In this document: piece after piece, positions 52,955 to 61,900 of the stretch
How the letters are laid out: each line of letters begins with the position of its first letter
How positions within the stretch are numbered: the first letter of the stretch is position 1
Source of the DNA: JAGXQV01 sp964505475
GTDB lineage: Bacteria; Pseudomonadota; Gammaproteobacteria; Burkholderiales; Sulfuricellaceae
DNA: 64,000 nt
NCBI GenBank assembly: GCA_964505475.1
Contig: CAZDIJ010000007.1
Span: forward strand, 1-64,000
Direction: 5' to 3'
Program-made: the position numbers and the translations under genes
The notes under the pieces: model-generated
Told to the model about the DNA's origin: nothing
Databases searched by the model: none
What the model saw: only the letters and a program-made list of their open reading frames with translations

Positions 52955-55783
52955 TCACAACTCCAGCTCCCGGCAGGCGCGCCGGGCTTCGTAATGGCGG
53001 AATGCCTCGCGCAGGGTTTCCAGCAGTTCGCCGTCGTCCCACGGCTTGGCGAGGAATTTGAACAGCTCGCCCCGGTTCACCGCCTCGGTGACCGCCCTGA
53101 GTTCGGTATAACCGGTGAGCATGATGCGCACCGTGGCGGGATGCAGTTCGCGCACCCTGCCGAGGAATTCCGCGCCGCTCATCTGCGGCATGCGCGCGTC
53201 CGAAACCACCACCCCCGCCTCGTGCTCGGCCAGCCGCTCCAGTCCTTCCGCGCCGCTCGCGGCGGTGACGATGCGGTAGCCTTCGCGGCGCAGCAGGCGT
53301 TTCAGCGATGACAGGATGGCCGTCTCGTCGTCCACCAGCAGCAGGATGCGCTCGGGCAGTTCGGCCTCCGGTGCAAAGGCCAGCTTGCGCCGCTCGCCCA
53401 GCAGTTGCGCGAATTCGGAGGCGGGCAGCGGCTTGCTGAAATAGTAGCCCTGCATTTCGTCGCAGCCGCGCAGGCGCAGGAAATTCATCTGCGCCTCGGT
53501 TTCCACGCCTTCCGCGATAACCGACAATTTCAGGCCGTGCGCCAATGCCACGGCGGCGCGGACGATGGCCGCGTCGTCGGGATCGCTGGCGATGTCGCGG
53601 ATGAAGGACTGGTCGATCTTGAGACGGTCGAGGGAAAACCGCTTGAGATAGTTCAGGGAGGAATAGCCGGTGCCGAAATCGTCGATGGACAGCGCCAGCT
53701 TCAGCGCCTTCAGTTTTTCCGTGGTCTGGATGAAGCCTTCCGCGTCGTCCATCGCCGCGCTCTCGGTCAGCTCCAGCTCCAGATAGGCCGGGTCGAGACC
53801 GGTTTCATCCAGCACCCGCGCGGCCAGTTCCGCCACGTCGCATCCCTTGAACTGGCGCGCCGACAGGTTCACCGCCACAGTCACGGCGGGCAGCCCGGCC
53901 TCCTGCCAGGCCTGGTTCTGGGCGCAGGCGGCGCGCAGCACCCATTCGCCGATCGGCAGGATCAGCCCGGTTTCCTCCGCCAGCGGGATGAAATCCGCCG
54001 GGGACACCAGCCCCCGCTCGGGGTGCCGCCAGCGCAGCAGCGCCTCCGAGCCGATGATCTCGCCACTGCGCAGGCTGAGCTGCGGCTGGTAATGGAGCAG
54101 CAGCTCGCCGCGCTCCAGGGCGCGGTACAGATCGCTTTCCAGGCGCAGCCGCTCCGCCTGGCGGTCATTCATCGCGGCGGCGTAGAACCTGAAATCGTTG
54201 CCGCCCGCCGCCTTGGCGCGGTGCATCGCCGCCGTGGCGTTCTTCAGCAGCGTTTCGCCGTCTGCGCCGTCGCGGGGGAAAAGTCCCAGCCCGATGCTGA
54301 CGGTCAGAAAAACCTCCTTGCCGCCGATGCACAGCGGCGCCGCGAACGTCTCGCGGACGCGCCGGGCAAGATCCGCCGCTTCGTCCGCGCCGCCGATTTC
54401 GGCGAGCAGCAGGAATTCGTCGTCGCCGATCCGCGCCGCCGTGTCCATCCCGCTTTCCAGCGCCTTCAGGCGCGCGGCGGCCTCCCGCAACGCCTGGTCG
54501 CCGGCGGCGCGCCCCAGGCCGTCGTTGATTTCCTTGAAACGATCCAGGTTGAGCATCAGCGCCAGCGCCTCCTTTCCCTCGCGGCGGCGGCGTTCCGCCA
54601 ACTGGGCGAGGCGATCCCGCGCCAGGTTGCGATTGGGCAGGCCGGTGAGATCGTCGTAATTGGAGTGGCGCTCCAGTTGCGCCAGGTAGCGCTTGCGCTC
54701 GCGGATGTCCGTCAGCGTGACGACCATCCCGGTGATTTCCTCGCCGTCGCGGATCGGCATGGCGGTGAATTCCACCGGCGACGGTGTGCCATCCTTGCGC
54801 CAGAAGGTTTCCTCCTGGCCGCGAATCACCAGGCCGGCGGTCAGAGTCTGGTACATCGGGCAGCCCTCGTGCGGATTTGGGCTGCCATCGGCCTTGCTGT
54901 GATGCAGCATGGCGTGGCAATTCCGCCCCAGCAGTTCGTCTTCCCGGTAACCCAGGATGTCCAGCGCGGCGGCATTGACGAAGGTGATGGCGCCGTCGGC
55001 GTCGGTGCCGAAAATGCCTTCGCCCGCCGAGGCGAGGATCAGTTGGTTGCGGCGGCTTGCCTGCTTTTCCCGTTCGCGGGTGCGCAGGGTTTCGACGGCG
55101 AAGGCGAGATCGTCCGCCGTCTCGCCGAGCAGTTCAATCTCGTCCCGGTCGAAGACGCCGCTTTCCGCGGCGTAGATGCACAGCACTCCGGCCACTTCCC
55201 CGCTCAGCCGCAACGGCAGGCAGATCACCGAATGGAAGCCGTGCGCCAGCGCCGCCTCGCGCCACGGCGCAAAGGCGGAATCGGCGGTGACATCGTGGCA
55301 GACCGCCGGACAGCCTTCCCGCACCGCAACCCCGGCGGGGCCGCGCCCGAATTCGCTGTCTTCCCAGGTCAGGCGCAATCCGGCGAAATAGTCCTGTCCC
55401 GCGCCGAAAAACGCCGCAGGACGGATGGTCTTGCCTTCGTCCTTTTCAGCATAACCGGCCCAGGCGAAAACATAGCCGCCCACTTCCACGCTCAGGCGGC
55501 AGACTTCCTGCAATTGCGCGGCTTCGCTGGCCGCGCGCAGCAGCGCCCGGTTGCTGGCGCTCAGGGTGTGCAGCCCCCGGTCGATGCGCCGCGCCCGTCC
55601 GGTGATTTGCTCGATATGGCGGTGCCGCGCCTGGATGCTTTCCGCCAGAGCATCGACGGTCTGCGCCAGCCGTCCGGCCTCATCGCCGCCGGGGGGCAGG
55701 CCGGTGCGTGCGTCCAGCTCCCCGGCCAACAGGCGTTCCAGGGTGGAGATAATGCATGGCAAGTGGTTCATTTTTTCGGACAT
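52955..55783 (-). CDS. GAF-PAS-GGDEF-EAL-REC cyclic-di-GMP protein
   Basis: 942 aa, no signal peptide. A short HAMP-like start, GAF about 80-235, PAS about 245-365, GGDEF about 370-535, EAL about 545-800, REC about 815-930. The cyclase motif is GDDEF (453-457) and the I-site arginine is replaced (SGMD at 444-447), so cyclase activity is doubtful. The EAL side is intact (EALLRW at 580, LELTES, DDFGTGYSSL, EGVET), so a phosphodiesterase is likely. The PAS carries C289-H290, H294-H295, H305 and C308, a possible metal or redox site. AGGA precedes the ATG, in a 9-bp target duplication of the adjacent element. Confidence 0.92.
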   Translation of the reverse strand: MSEKMNHLPCIISTLERLLAGELDARTGLPPGGDEAGRLAQTVDALAESIQARHRHIEQITGRARRIDRGLHTLSASNRALLRAASEAAQLQEVCRLSVEVGGYVFAWAGYAEKDEGKTIRPAAFFGAGQDYFAGLRLTWEDSEFGRGPAGVAVREGCPAVCHDVTADSAFAPWREAALAHGFHSVICLPLRLSGEVAGVLCIYAAESGVFDRDEIELLGETADDLAFAVETLRTREREKQASRRNQLILASAGEGIFGTDADGAITFVNAAALDILGYREDELLGRNCHAMLHHSKADGSPNPHEGCPMYQTLTAGLVIRGQEETFWRKDGTPSPVEFTAMPIRDGEEITGMVVTLTDIRERKRYLAQLERHSNYDDLTGLPNRNLARDRLAQLAERRRREGKEALALMLNLDRFKEINDGLGRAAGDQALREAAARLKALESGMDTAARIGDDEFLLLAEIGGADEAADLARRVRETFAAPLCIGGKEVFLTVSIGLGLFPRDGADGETLLKNATAAMHRAKAAGGNDFRFYAAAMNDRQAERLRLESDLYRALERGELLLHYQPQLSLRSGEIIGSEALLRWRHPERGLVSPADFIPLAEETGLILPIGEWVLRAACAQNQAWQEAGLPAVTVAVNLSARQFKGCDVAELAARVLDETGLDPAYLELELTESAAMDDAEGFIQTTEKLKALKLALSIDDFGTGYSSLNYLKRFSLDRLKIDQSFIRDIASDPDDAAIVRAAVALAHGLKLSVIAEGVETEAQMNFLRLRGCDEMQGYYFSKPLPASEFAQLLGERRKLAFAPEAELPERILLLVDDETAILSSLKRLLRREGYRIVTAASGAEGLERLAEHEAGVVVSDARMPQMSGAEFLGRVRELHPATVRIMLTGYTELRAVTEAVNRGELFKFLAKPWDDGELLETLREAFRHYEARRACRELEL

Positions 55784-55797
55784 TGTTTTTCCTTTTT

Positions 55798-55968
55798 ATG
55801 CCTATGAACAATATTCAGGATGTTGCCTTGCATCCCATGCTCCCTCATCCCCGTCCCTTCTCCCGCCTGCGGGAGAAGGGAGAAAAGCCCCTCGCCCGCA
55901 GGCGCACCCTAAAGGGCATAAAGGAGAGGGATTGGGGTGAGGGCGCCTGAAAATTATTCATAGGCATA
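55798..55968. mobile_element. Full-length palindromic MITE-like element with 9-bp target duplication
   Basis: 171 bp. Left end ATGCCTATGAACAATATTC, right end CTGAAAATTATTCATAGGC. Perfect 9-bp duplications TTCCTTTTT at 55789-55797 and 55969-55977. Carries the CCCTAAAGGGCATAAAGGAG insert in the second hairpin. No coding capacity. It separates two signalling genes; the duplicated target contains the Shine-Dalgarno of the 942-aa protein. The rest of the 55784-56043 gap shows nothing else. Confidence 0.88.
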
Positions 55969-56043
55969 TTCCTTTTTGCCTGTTGCGTGTCAGTCCAACT
56001 TCATAGCGGCGCTTGCAATATTCCCCACGCCCCCGGCGCCCGG

Positions 56044-57669
56044 CTATGGGTCGGCTTTCGCCTCCTGCTGCCGCACCGGCAGGGTGACGCGAAAGGTCGT
56101 GCCCTTGCCCACTTCGCTCTCAGCTTCGATACGCCCGTGGTGCTTCTGCACGATGCCGTAGGATAGCGACAGGCCCAGCCCGGTGCCCATGCCCACCGGC
56201 TTGGTGGTGAAGAACGGCTCGAAGATGCGCTTGAGGTTTTCCGGCGGGATGCCCTTGCCGGTATCGGAAACTTCTATCCATACTTCTTCGTCCGACGCGC
56301 CGGTGCGAAGGGTGATGACGCCGTGTTCCTCGATGGCATGGGCGGCGTTGACCAGCAGGTTCATGAATACCTGGTTGAGCTGCGACGGCAGGCATTCCAC
56401 TTCGGGCAGCGTAGCGTATTCCTTGACCACCTCGGTCTTGTACTTGAGTTCGTTCCACACCACGTTGAGGGTGCTTTCCAGCCCCTTGTGCAGGTCCACC
56501 CACTGCCATTCGGCCTCGTCCACATGGGAAAAGTCCTTGAGGTCCTGGACGATTTTCTTGACCCGCGAAATGCCCTCGTCGGACTCTTTCATCAGGGCGG
56601 CGACATCTTCCTTGAGAAATCCGATATCCAGCTTTTCGCGCAGGCTCTTGATGCGCCGCGCCGTTTCGGGATGGGCGGCGAGCAGCGGTTCGGCCTGCTC
56701 GTAGGCGTCCAGCATGGCAAACAGATCCTGGGTGTATTTTTCCAGCGTCCCCAGATTGGAATTGACGTAACCGATGGGATTGTTGATTTCGTGCGCCACC
56801 CCCGCCGCCAGTTGGCCTATGGAGGCCATTTTCTCGGATTGCAGCAACTGGTTCTGGGCATCGTGCAGCTTGCCGATCAATGCCTGTTGCTCGGCTTTTT
56901 CCTTTTTCAGCAAAGCCATCAGTTCCAGGCGCTCCAGCGTGCGCGCCATGAAACCGCCGAACATGCTCAGCATTATCTCGTCTTCCGCATCGAAACAATC
57001 TGCGGGAATTTGCTCGTCCTCTTCGCCGAAAAGCGTGATGGTCTGCTTATCCGCCAGGTAGAGTGCGCCCATGACCCTGTCGCCCAGACGGAGCGGCACG
57101 CCGATCAGCGTCTTCACCGGCATCGCCCCGCCGGCGCCGCCGCGGATGAGGGGGTGCGCGGCAATATCGTCCACCCGCACCGGTTCCGTTTGGTTGCGCA
57201 CGAATTCCAGCAATCCGCCGCCATCCGCCGGGCGTCCTGCCCAGGCGGCCAGTTCTTCGTCCATGCCTTCGGTAATAAACTGCGTCAGCCGCCCCTCGCG
57301 ATCGAAGGTGGCTAGCGCACCGTTGCGGGCGCGGCTCATATCCATGGCGTCCCGCACGACCTGATGGAAAAACCCCAGGAGGTCGCCGCCATGATGAAGG
57401 ATGCTGTCGGCATCGCCGATCTTCTGCAATGCCTCGTTCCATTGAATCAAGCGCACGTTGGCTGTCGCCAGGTTGCTGATGGAAACATTCATCACCGCCT
57501 CGCTGTCGCGGATTTTGCGCAGCAGGCCGTTGAAGGCGTTTTCGAGCCGCGTGAACAGGCCGTTGCCGCCGGATTCCGGCAGAAAATCCGCCGCCGCCTG
57601 ATTCTCCGCGGCGGACAGCATGGCGTTGATGACGCTCTCCAAGCGTTGTTCCGGCGTATTCACATGCAT
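56044..57669 (-). CDS. GAF-domain sensor histidine kinase
   Basis: 541 aa, soluble. Helical N-terminus (1-85), GAF about 95-250 with LIGVPLRLGDRVMGALYLAD, coiled coil, HisKA with LAAGVAHEINNPIGYV, an inserted helical segment, and HATPase (NQVFMNLLVNAAHAIE, VSDTGKGIPPENLKRIFEPF, GMGTGLGLSLSYGI). Related in its kinase core to the 401-aa kinase at 46550. The ATG at 57669 directly abuts AGGA; a GTG at 57663 has better spacing and may be the true start. Confidence 0.92.
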   Translation of the reverse strand: MHVNTPEQRLESVINAMLSAAENQAAADFLPESGGNGLFTRLENAFNGLLRKIRDSEAVMNVSISNLATANVRLIQWNEALQKIGDADSILHHGGDLLGFFHQVVRDAMDMSRARNGALATFDREGRLTQFITEGMDEELAAWAGRPADGGGLLEFVRNQTEPVRVDDIAAHPLIRGGAGGAMPVKTLIGVPLRLGDRVMGALYLADKQTITLFGEEDEQIPADCFDAEDEIMLSMFGGFMARTLERLELMALLKKEKAEQQALIGKLHDAQNQLLQSEKMASIGQLAAGVAHEINNPIGYVNSNLGTLEKYTQDLFAMLDAYEQAEPLLAAHPETARRIKSLREKLDIGFLKEDVAALMKESDEGISRVKKIVQDLKDFSHVDEAEWQWVDLHKGLESTLNVVWNELKYKTEVVKEYATLPEVECLPSQLNQVFMNLLVNAAHAIEEHGVITLRTGASDEEVWIEVSDTGKGIPPENLKRIFEPFFTTKPVGMGTGLGLSLSYGIVQKHHGRIEAESEVGKGTTFRVTLPVRQQEAKADP

Positions 57670-57720
57670 TCCTATGGTTAAATCACCTCCGGCAGAGCCG
57701 GGGGTTGCCTAATTTAATTA

Positions 57721-57816
57721 CATGCCGAACCATCCTCAGTCGCCGCGCCCTCCCTTGCGCGCATAGCGCGCGGGGGAGGGTTGGGGTGAGGGCGTCTGAA
57801 AATTATTCATAGGCAT
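57721..57816. mobile_element. Short palindromic element with terminal repeats
   Basis: 96 bp with one hairpin core (CCCTCCCTTGCGCGC / GCGCGGGGGAGGG) and both terminal repeats (CATGCCGAACCATCCTCAG and CTGAAAATTATTCATAGGC). It lacks the second core of the 170-bp copies. Target duplication not clear. It lies between the HDOD gene and the GAF kinase. Confidence 0.8.
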
Positions 57817-57830
57817 ATATTGGAAACGGC

Positions 57831-58673
57831 TTATTCGGCCAACAATAAATTTACGCTGCCGTTCAACCGCTCGATGTCGCGGAATATCGCCGGCATGCCG
57901 CCCCAATCCAGCCCGAGACGGCTCCACGCCCCTTCCGAGAGCTGGGGCGCCAGGTTGTTGCTGACCCTGCCGATTTCCAGGACATGGCACAGCACGTTGG
58001 CAAGATGCACCTCGTCCGTCAAGACGGCGGGGGAGCCATCATCGGGAAGGTGATGGTCGCGTATCGCCTGCTGGATAGGCAGTGGGAACTTCCATTGGCG
58101 CGCCACCTCGAAGCCGATGGCGGCATGCCCCAAACCCAACACGGCGGCTTCGGCTTGCGAGAACGTGCACTCCTGTTCGAGACAGTACCCCAGCGCCCGC
58201 TCGAAATCCTCGTGAAAATAGGCATCCAGCACCAGCACGCCGATGTCGTGCAGCAGCCCGGCGGTGAATGCCGCCTCGGAGTCGTTGCCGAGACGCGCCG
58301 CCAGCACCTTGGCGCATACGCCGGTGCCGATGGCGTGGCGCCAGAATTCGGTGCGGTCGAACACCTTGCCTTCCGCCGGAGGGAATTGGTTGATGATGCC
58401 CGCCGCCACCACCAGCGAACGGACATTATGGAACCCCAGCACCACCACCGCTTCGTTGATCGAGCCGATGCGGCTGGGCAGGCCGTAAAACGCCGAATTC
58501 GCCACCCGCAGCACGCGCGCCGCCAACCCCTGGTCGCGACTGATTTCAGCCACCAATGTCGCTACGTCGATATTCTCGTTGTCGAAGCTGTGCAGCACTT
58601 CGGCGACGACCTGCGGCAACGAGGGCAATTGCCGGACGCGCTGGGCAACCTGTTCCAGGGTCAATTCGCTCAT
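57831..58673 (-). CDS. HDOD-domain signalling protein
   Basis: 280 aa. HDOD domain over most of its length: VRQLPSLPQVVAEVLHSF, ISRDQGLAARVLRVANSAFYG, HNVRSLVVAAGI, FTAGLLHDIGVLVLDAYF. HDOD proteins are non-catalytic HD relatives that act in signalling and c-di-GMP-linked control of motility. Coupled by ATGA to the 107-aa gene upstream. Confidence 0.92.
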   Translation of the reverse strand: MSELTLEQVAQRVRQLPSLPQVVAEVLHSFDNENIDVATLVAEISRDQGLAARVLRVANSAFYGLPSRIGSINEAVVVLGFHNVRSLVVAAGIINQFPPAEGKVFDRTEFWRHAIGTGVCAKVLAARLGNDSEAAFTAGLLHDIGVLVLDAYFHEDFERALGYCLEQECTFSQAEAAVLGLGHAAIGFEVARQWKFPLPIQQAIRDHHLPDDGSPAVLTDEVHLANVLCHVLEIGRVSNNLAPQLSEGAWSRLGLDWGGMPAIFRDIERLNGSVNLLLAE

Positions 58674-58993
58674 TCCAGATTCCCCAACCGGTAAGCCAGC
58701 AAGGTCTCGCGCAACTTGGCCATCAACGGGTTGCCGCCGCAGTGGCGGAACAGGGCATACACCTGCTCCGTGACTTCCACTCGCCGCCGCGCCAGTTGCT
58801 CCGGCGTCAGCATTTCCTCTTCGACGATCAGCAGACGCGCCACGCCGCGGCGTTGCAATGAAGCGATCAGGGATGGCGTCAGTTCGGTTCCCGCGGCGAG
58901 CAGGCCGGCGCCGCCGGAATCGTGCACCTCATCCGCGAGCCGCATCCCCGGCTCGGCCAGGGAAAGGGGAATCGCACGCGCCCTGACCGTCAT
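58670..58993 (-). CDS. Small protein resembling the N-terminal module of HD-GYP proteins
   Basis: 107 aa. IPLSLAEPGMRLADEVHDSG, LLAAGTELTPSLIASLQRRG and VARLLIVEEE resemble the module that precedes HD-GYP or HDOD domains in cyclic-di-GMP proteins. A helical C-terminus follows. ATGA overlaps on both sides link it tightly to the 1599-aa protein and to HDOD, so it may be a split-off partner of the HDOD protein. Family assignment tentative. Confidence 0.7.
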   Translation of the reverse strand: MTVRARAIPLSLAEPGMRLADEVHDSGGAGLLAAGTELTPSLIASLQRRGVARLLIVEEEMLTPEQLARRRVEVTEQVYALFRHCGGNPLMAKLRETLLAYRLGNLE

Positions 58994-61900
58994 GTCGCCT
59001 CCCTGGGCATCACCAGCACCACCGCGCCGCGCGACCCCGAACCGCCGCCCATCGGATGGCTTAGAAACTCGGCCGAACCGCCGGACGGCAAATGGCAGAC
59101 ACGCTGCACGGCGGCGCCATCGCGCAGGGATTGGGCAATGAATTCCGCCGCTTCCGCCGGCAGGACATCGGCGACAGGCATGCCGGGCGAAATGGCGCCG
59201 CCGAAAATCTGCCCGGCCTTATAGTTGACGGCGGCGATCATGCCGTTATCGTCCACGCCGATCACCCCCATGGGCAGATGCGCCAGCATTTCCTGGGTCA
59301 CTTGGAGAATATTGCCGCTATGCTCCGCCTCCAGGGTCTTTTGGCTGACGATTTTCTCCAGTTCGCGCTTGGCGCCGTTCAATGCTTCGTTGGCCTGCAC
59401 GACCGCGCTTGCCAGCCTTTCGTTGTCCAGCACCATTTCGTAGCGCTCAAAGGCTTCCCGGACATGCTCGCGCAACTGTTCGTCTTCCCACGGCTTGGTC
59501 AGGAATTTGTACACCGCGCCTTCGTTGATCGCATCGGTGACCGATTTCAGCTCGGTATAGCCGGAAAGCACGATGCGCACCGTGTCCGGGTAAAGCTGCT
59601 TGGCCTTGCGCAGGAATTCGACGCCGCTCATTTCCGGCATGCGCTGGTCGGAAAGGATCACCCCCACCCGGTTTTCCGCCAGCCGCTCCAGGCCTTCCCG
59701 GCCACTGGCCGCGCGCAGGATTTTGTAGCCGTCGCGGCGCAGCAGGCGGTTGAGGGCGGTGAGGATGTTTTCCTCGTCGTCCACCAGCAGCAGGGTGCGC
59801 TCCAGCGCTTGGCGCTCTTCTTCCGGCACGGGCATGGAGCGTCCCTCGCGCAGCATCTGCTCGAGTTCTTCCGGCGGCACCGGCCGGCTGAACAGATAGC
59901 CCTGCATCTCGTCGCAATGGTGCGTTCGCAGGAAGGATGCCTGCCCCTCGGTTTCCACGCCTTCCGCGATCACCCGCAGCTTCATGTCGTGGGCGATGGA
60001 GATGATGGTCTTGGCGATGGCGGCGTCGTCCGGGTCGCTGGTGATGTCGTGGACGAAAGATTGGTCGATTTTCACCTTGTCGATGGGGAAGCGCTTGAGG
60101 TAGCTCAGGCTGGAGTAGCCGGTGCCGAAGTCGTCCACCGAGAGGTGCACTCCCATCCCGGCAAACTGGCGGAGGATTTCGATGACCCGCGCGGGGTCGT
60201 GCATAATCATGCTCTCGGTCAATTCCAGTTCGAGATAACGCGCCTCCATGCCGGATTCGGCGAGCACTTCGCGCACCTGGTTGAGCAGGTCGCGGTTGCG
60301 GAACTGGCGCGCGGAAAGATTCACCGCCATCGTCAGGGGCGGCAGGCCGGCTTTCTGCCAGGCCATGTTCTGTTTGCAGGCCTGGCGCAGCACCCAGGCG
60401 CCGATCGGCACGATCAGGCCGGTTTCCTCGGCCAGCGGGATGAACTTGCCGGGCGGCACCAGCCCCAGTTCGGGATGGCGCCAGCGCAGCAGCGCCTCCA
60501 TGCCGATCAGCCGCCCGTTTCGGAGGTCGAGTTGCGGCTGGTAGTACAGCACCAGTTGGCCGCGCTCCAGCGCGTGGCGCAGGCCGCTTTCCAGCGCCAG
60601 GCGTTCCGAGGCGCGGGCATTCATTTCCGTGGTGAAGAACTGGAAATTGTTGCGCCCCTCGTCCTTGGCGCGGTACATGGCGACATCGGCATTTTTCAGC
60701 AGCATCGCCGCATCCCCGCCGTCCCTCGGATAAAGCGCGACGCCCAGGCTGGCGCTGATGTACAGCTCGTGCTCCTGTTCGATGAAGCTCGGTTGCAGGC
60801 CGTCCAGCACCTTGCGCGCGATGCTTGCCGCATCCTCCTCGCGCTCGATCCCGTCGAGGACGATGACGAATTCGTCGCCGCCCAGGCGCGCCACCGTGTC
60901 GCCATGGCGCACGGTGTCCCTCAGGCGTCCGGCGACTTCCACCAGGAGGCGGTCGCCGGCGTCGTGGCCGAGGCTATCGTTGATGAACTTGAACTGGTCG
61001 AGATCGAGGAACATCACGGCGGCCATGCCGCCGCCGCGCTCCGCGTGGGCAATCGCCTGTTCGACCCGGTCGCGCAGCAGGTTGCGGTTGGGCAGGGTGG
61101 TCAGGGCGTCGTGGCTGGCCTGGTGCTCCAACTGTTCCTCGTAGCGCTTCTGTTCGGTGATGTCGTTCTGCACCCCGATGAAATTCCGCAGCGTGCCGTA
61201 TTCGTCGTACACCGGCGCGATGAACAGTTCGTTCCAGAACAGCGTGCCGTCCTTGCGGTAATTGCGCAGCACCGCCCGTCCTTCGTGACGGTCGCGCATG
61301 GCGCGGCGCACCTTGTCGAGGTTGGGCTGATCCGTCTCCGTCCCTTGCAGGAAGCGGCAGTTGCGCCCGATCACTTCCTCGGAACGGTAGCCGGTGACCC
61401 GCTCGAAGGCCGGGTTGACGTACACCAGCGGGTTCTCTTCCTGGGTGGCGTCGGTAATCAGGATCGGCGTCAGGCTGGCCTCGATGGCGCGCTGCCACAG
61501 GCGCAGATTTTCCTCATACTGCTTGCGCAGGGAAACGTCTTCCTTGACCGCGACGAAATGGGTGATGCCCCCCTGTTCGTCGCGCACCGGCGAAATCACT
61601 TCCGCCTCCCAGACGAATTCGCCGTTCTTCTTGCGGTTCAGCAATTCGCCGCGCCATTCGCGCCCGTCGAGGATGGTTTCCCACAAGCGCCGGTATTCCT
61701 CCAGGTCGTGGAAGCCCGATTTGAGGATGCGCGGGGTCTGGCCGAGCACTTCCTCGGCGGCATAGCCGGTCACCTGGGTAAAGAAGGGGTTGACGTATTC
61801 GATCACGCCTTCCCGGTCGGTAATCACCACCGAGCTGGCGATGTTCTCGATGGCGCGCGACAGCTTGCGCAGTTTGTCCTCGGCCTGGCGGCGTCCGGTC

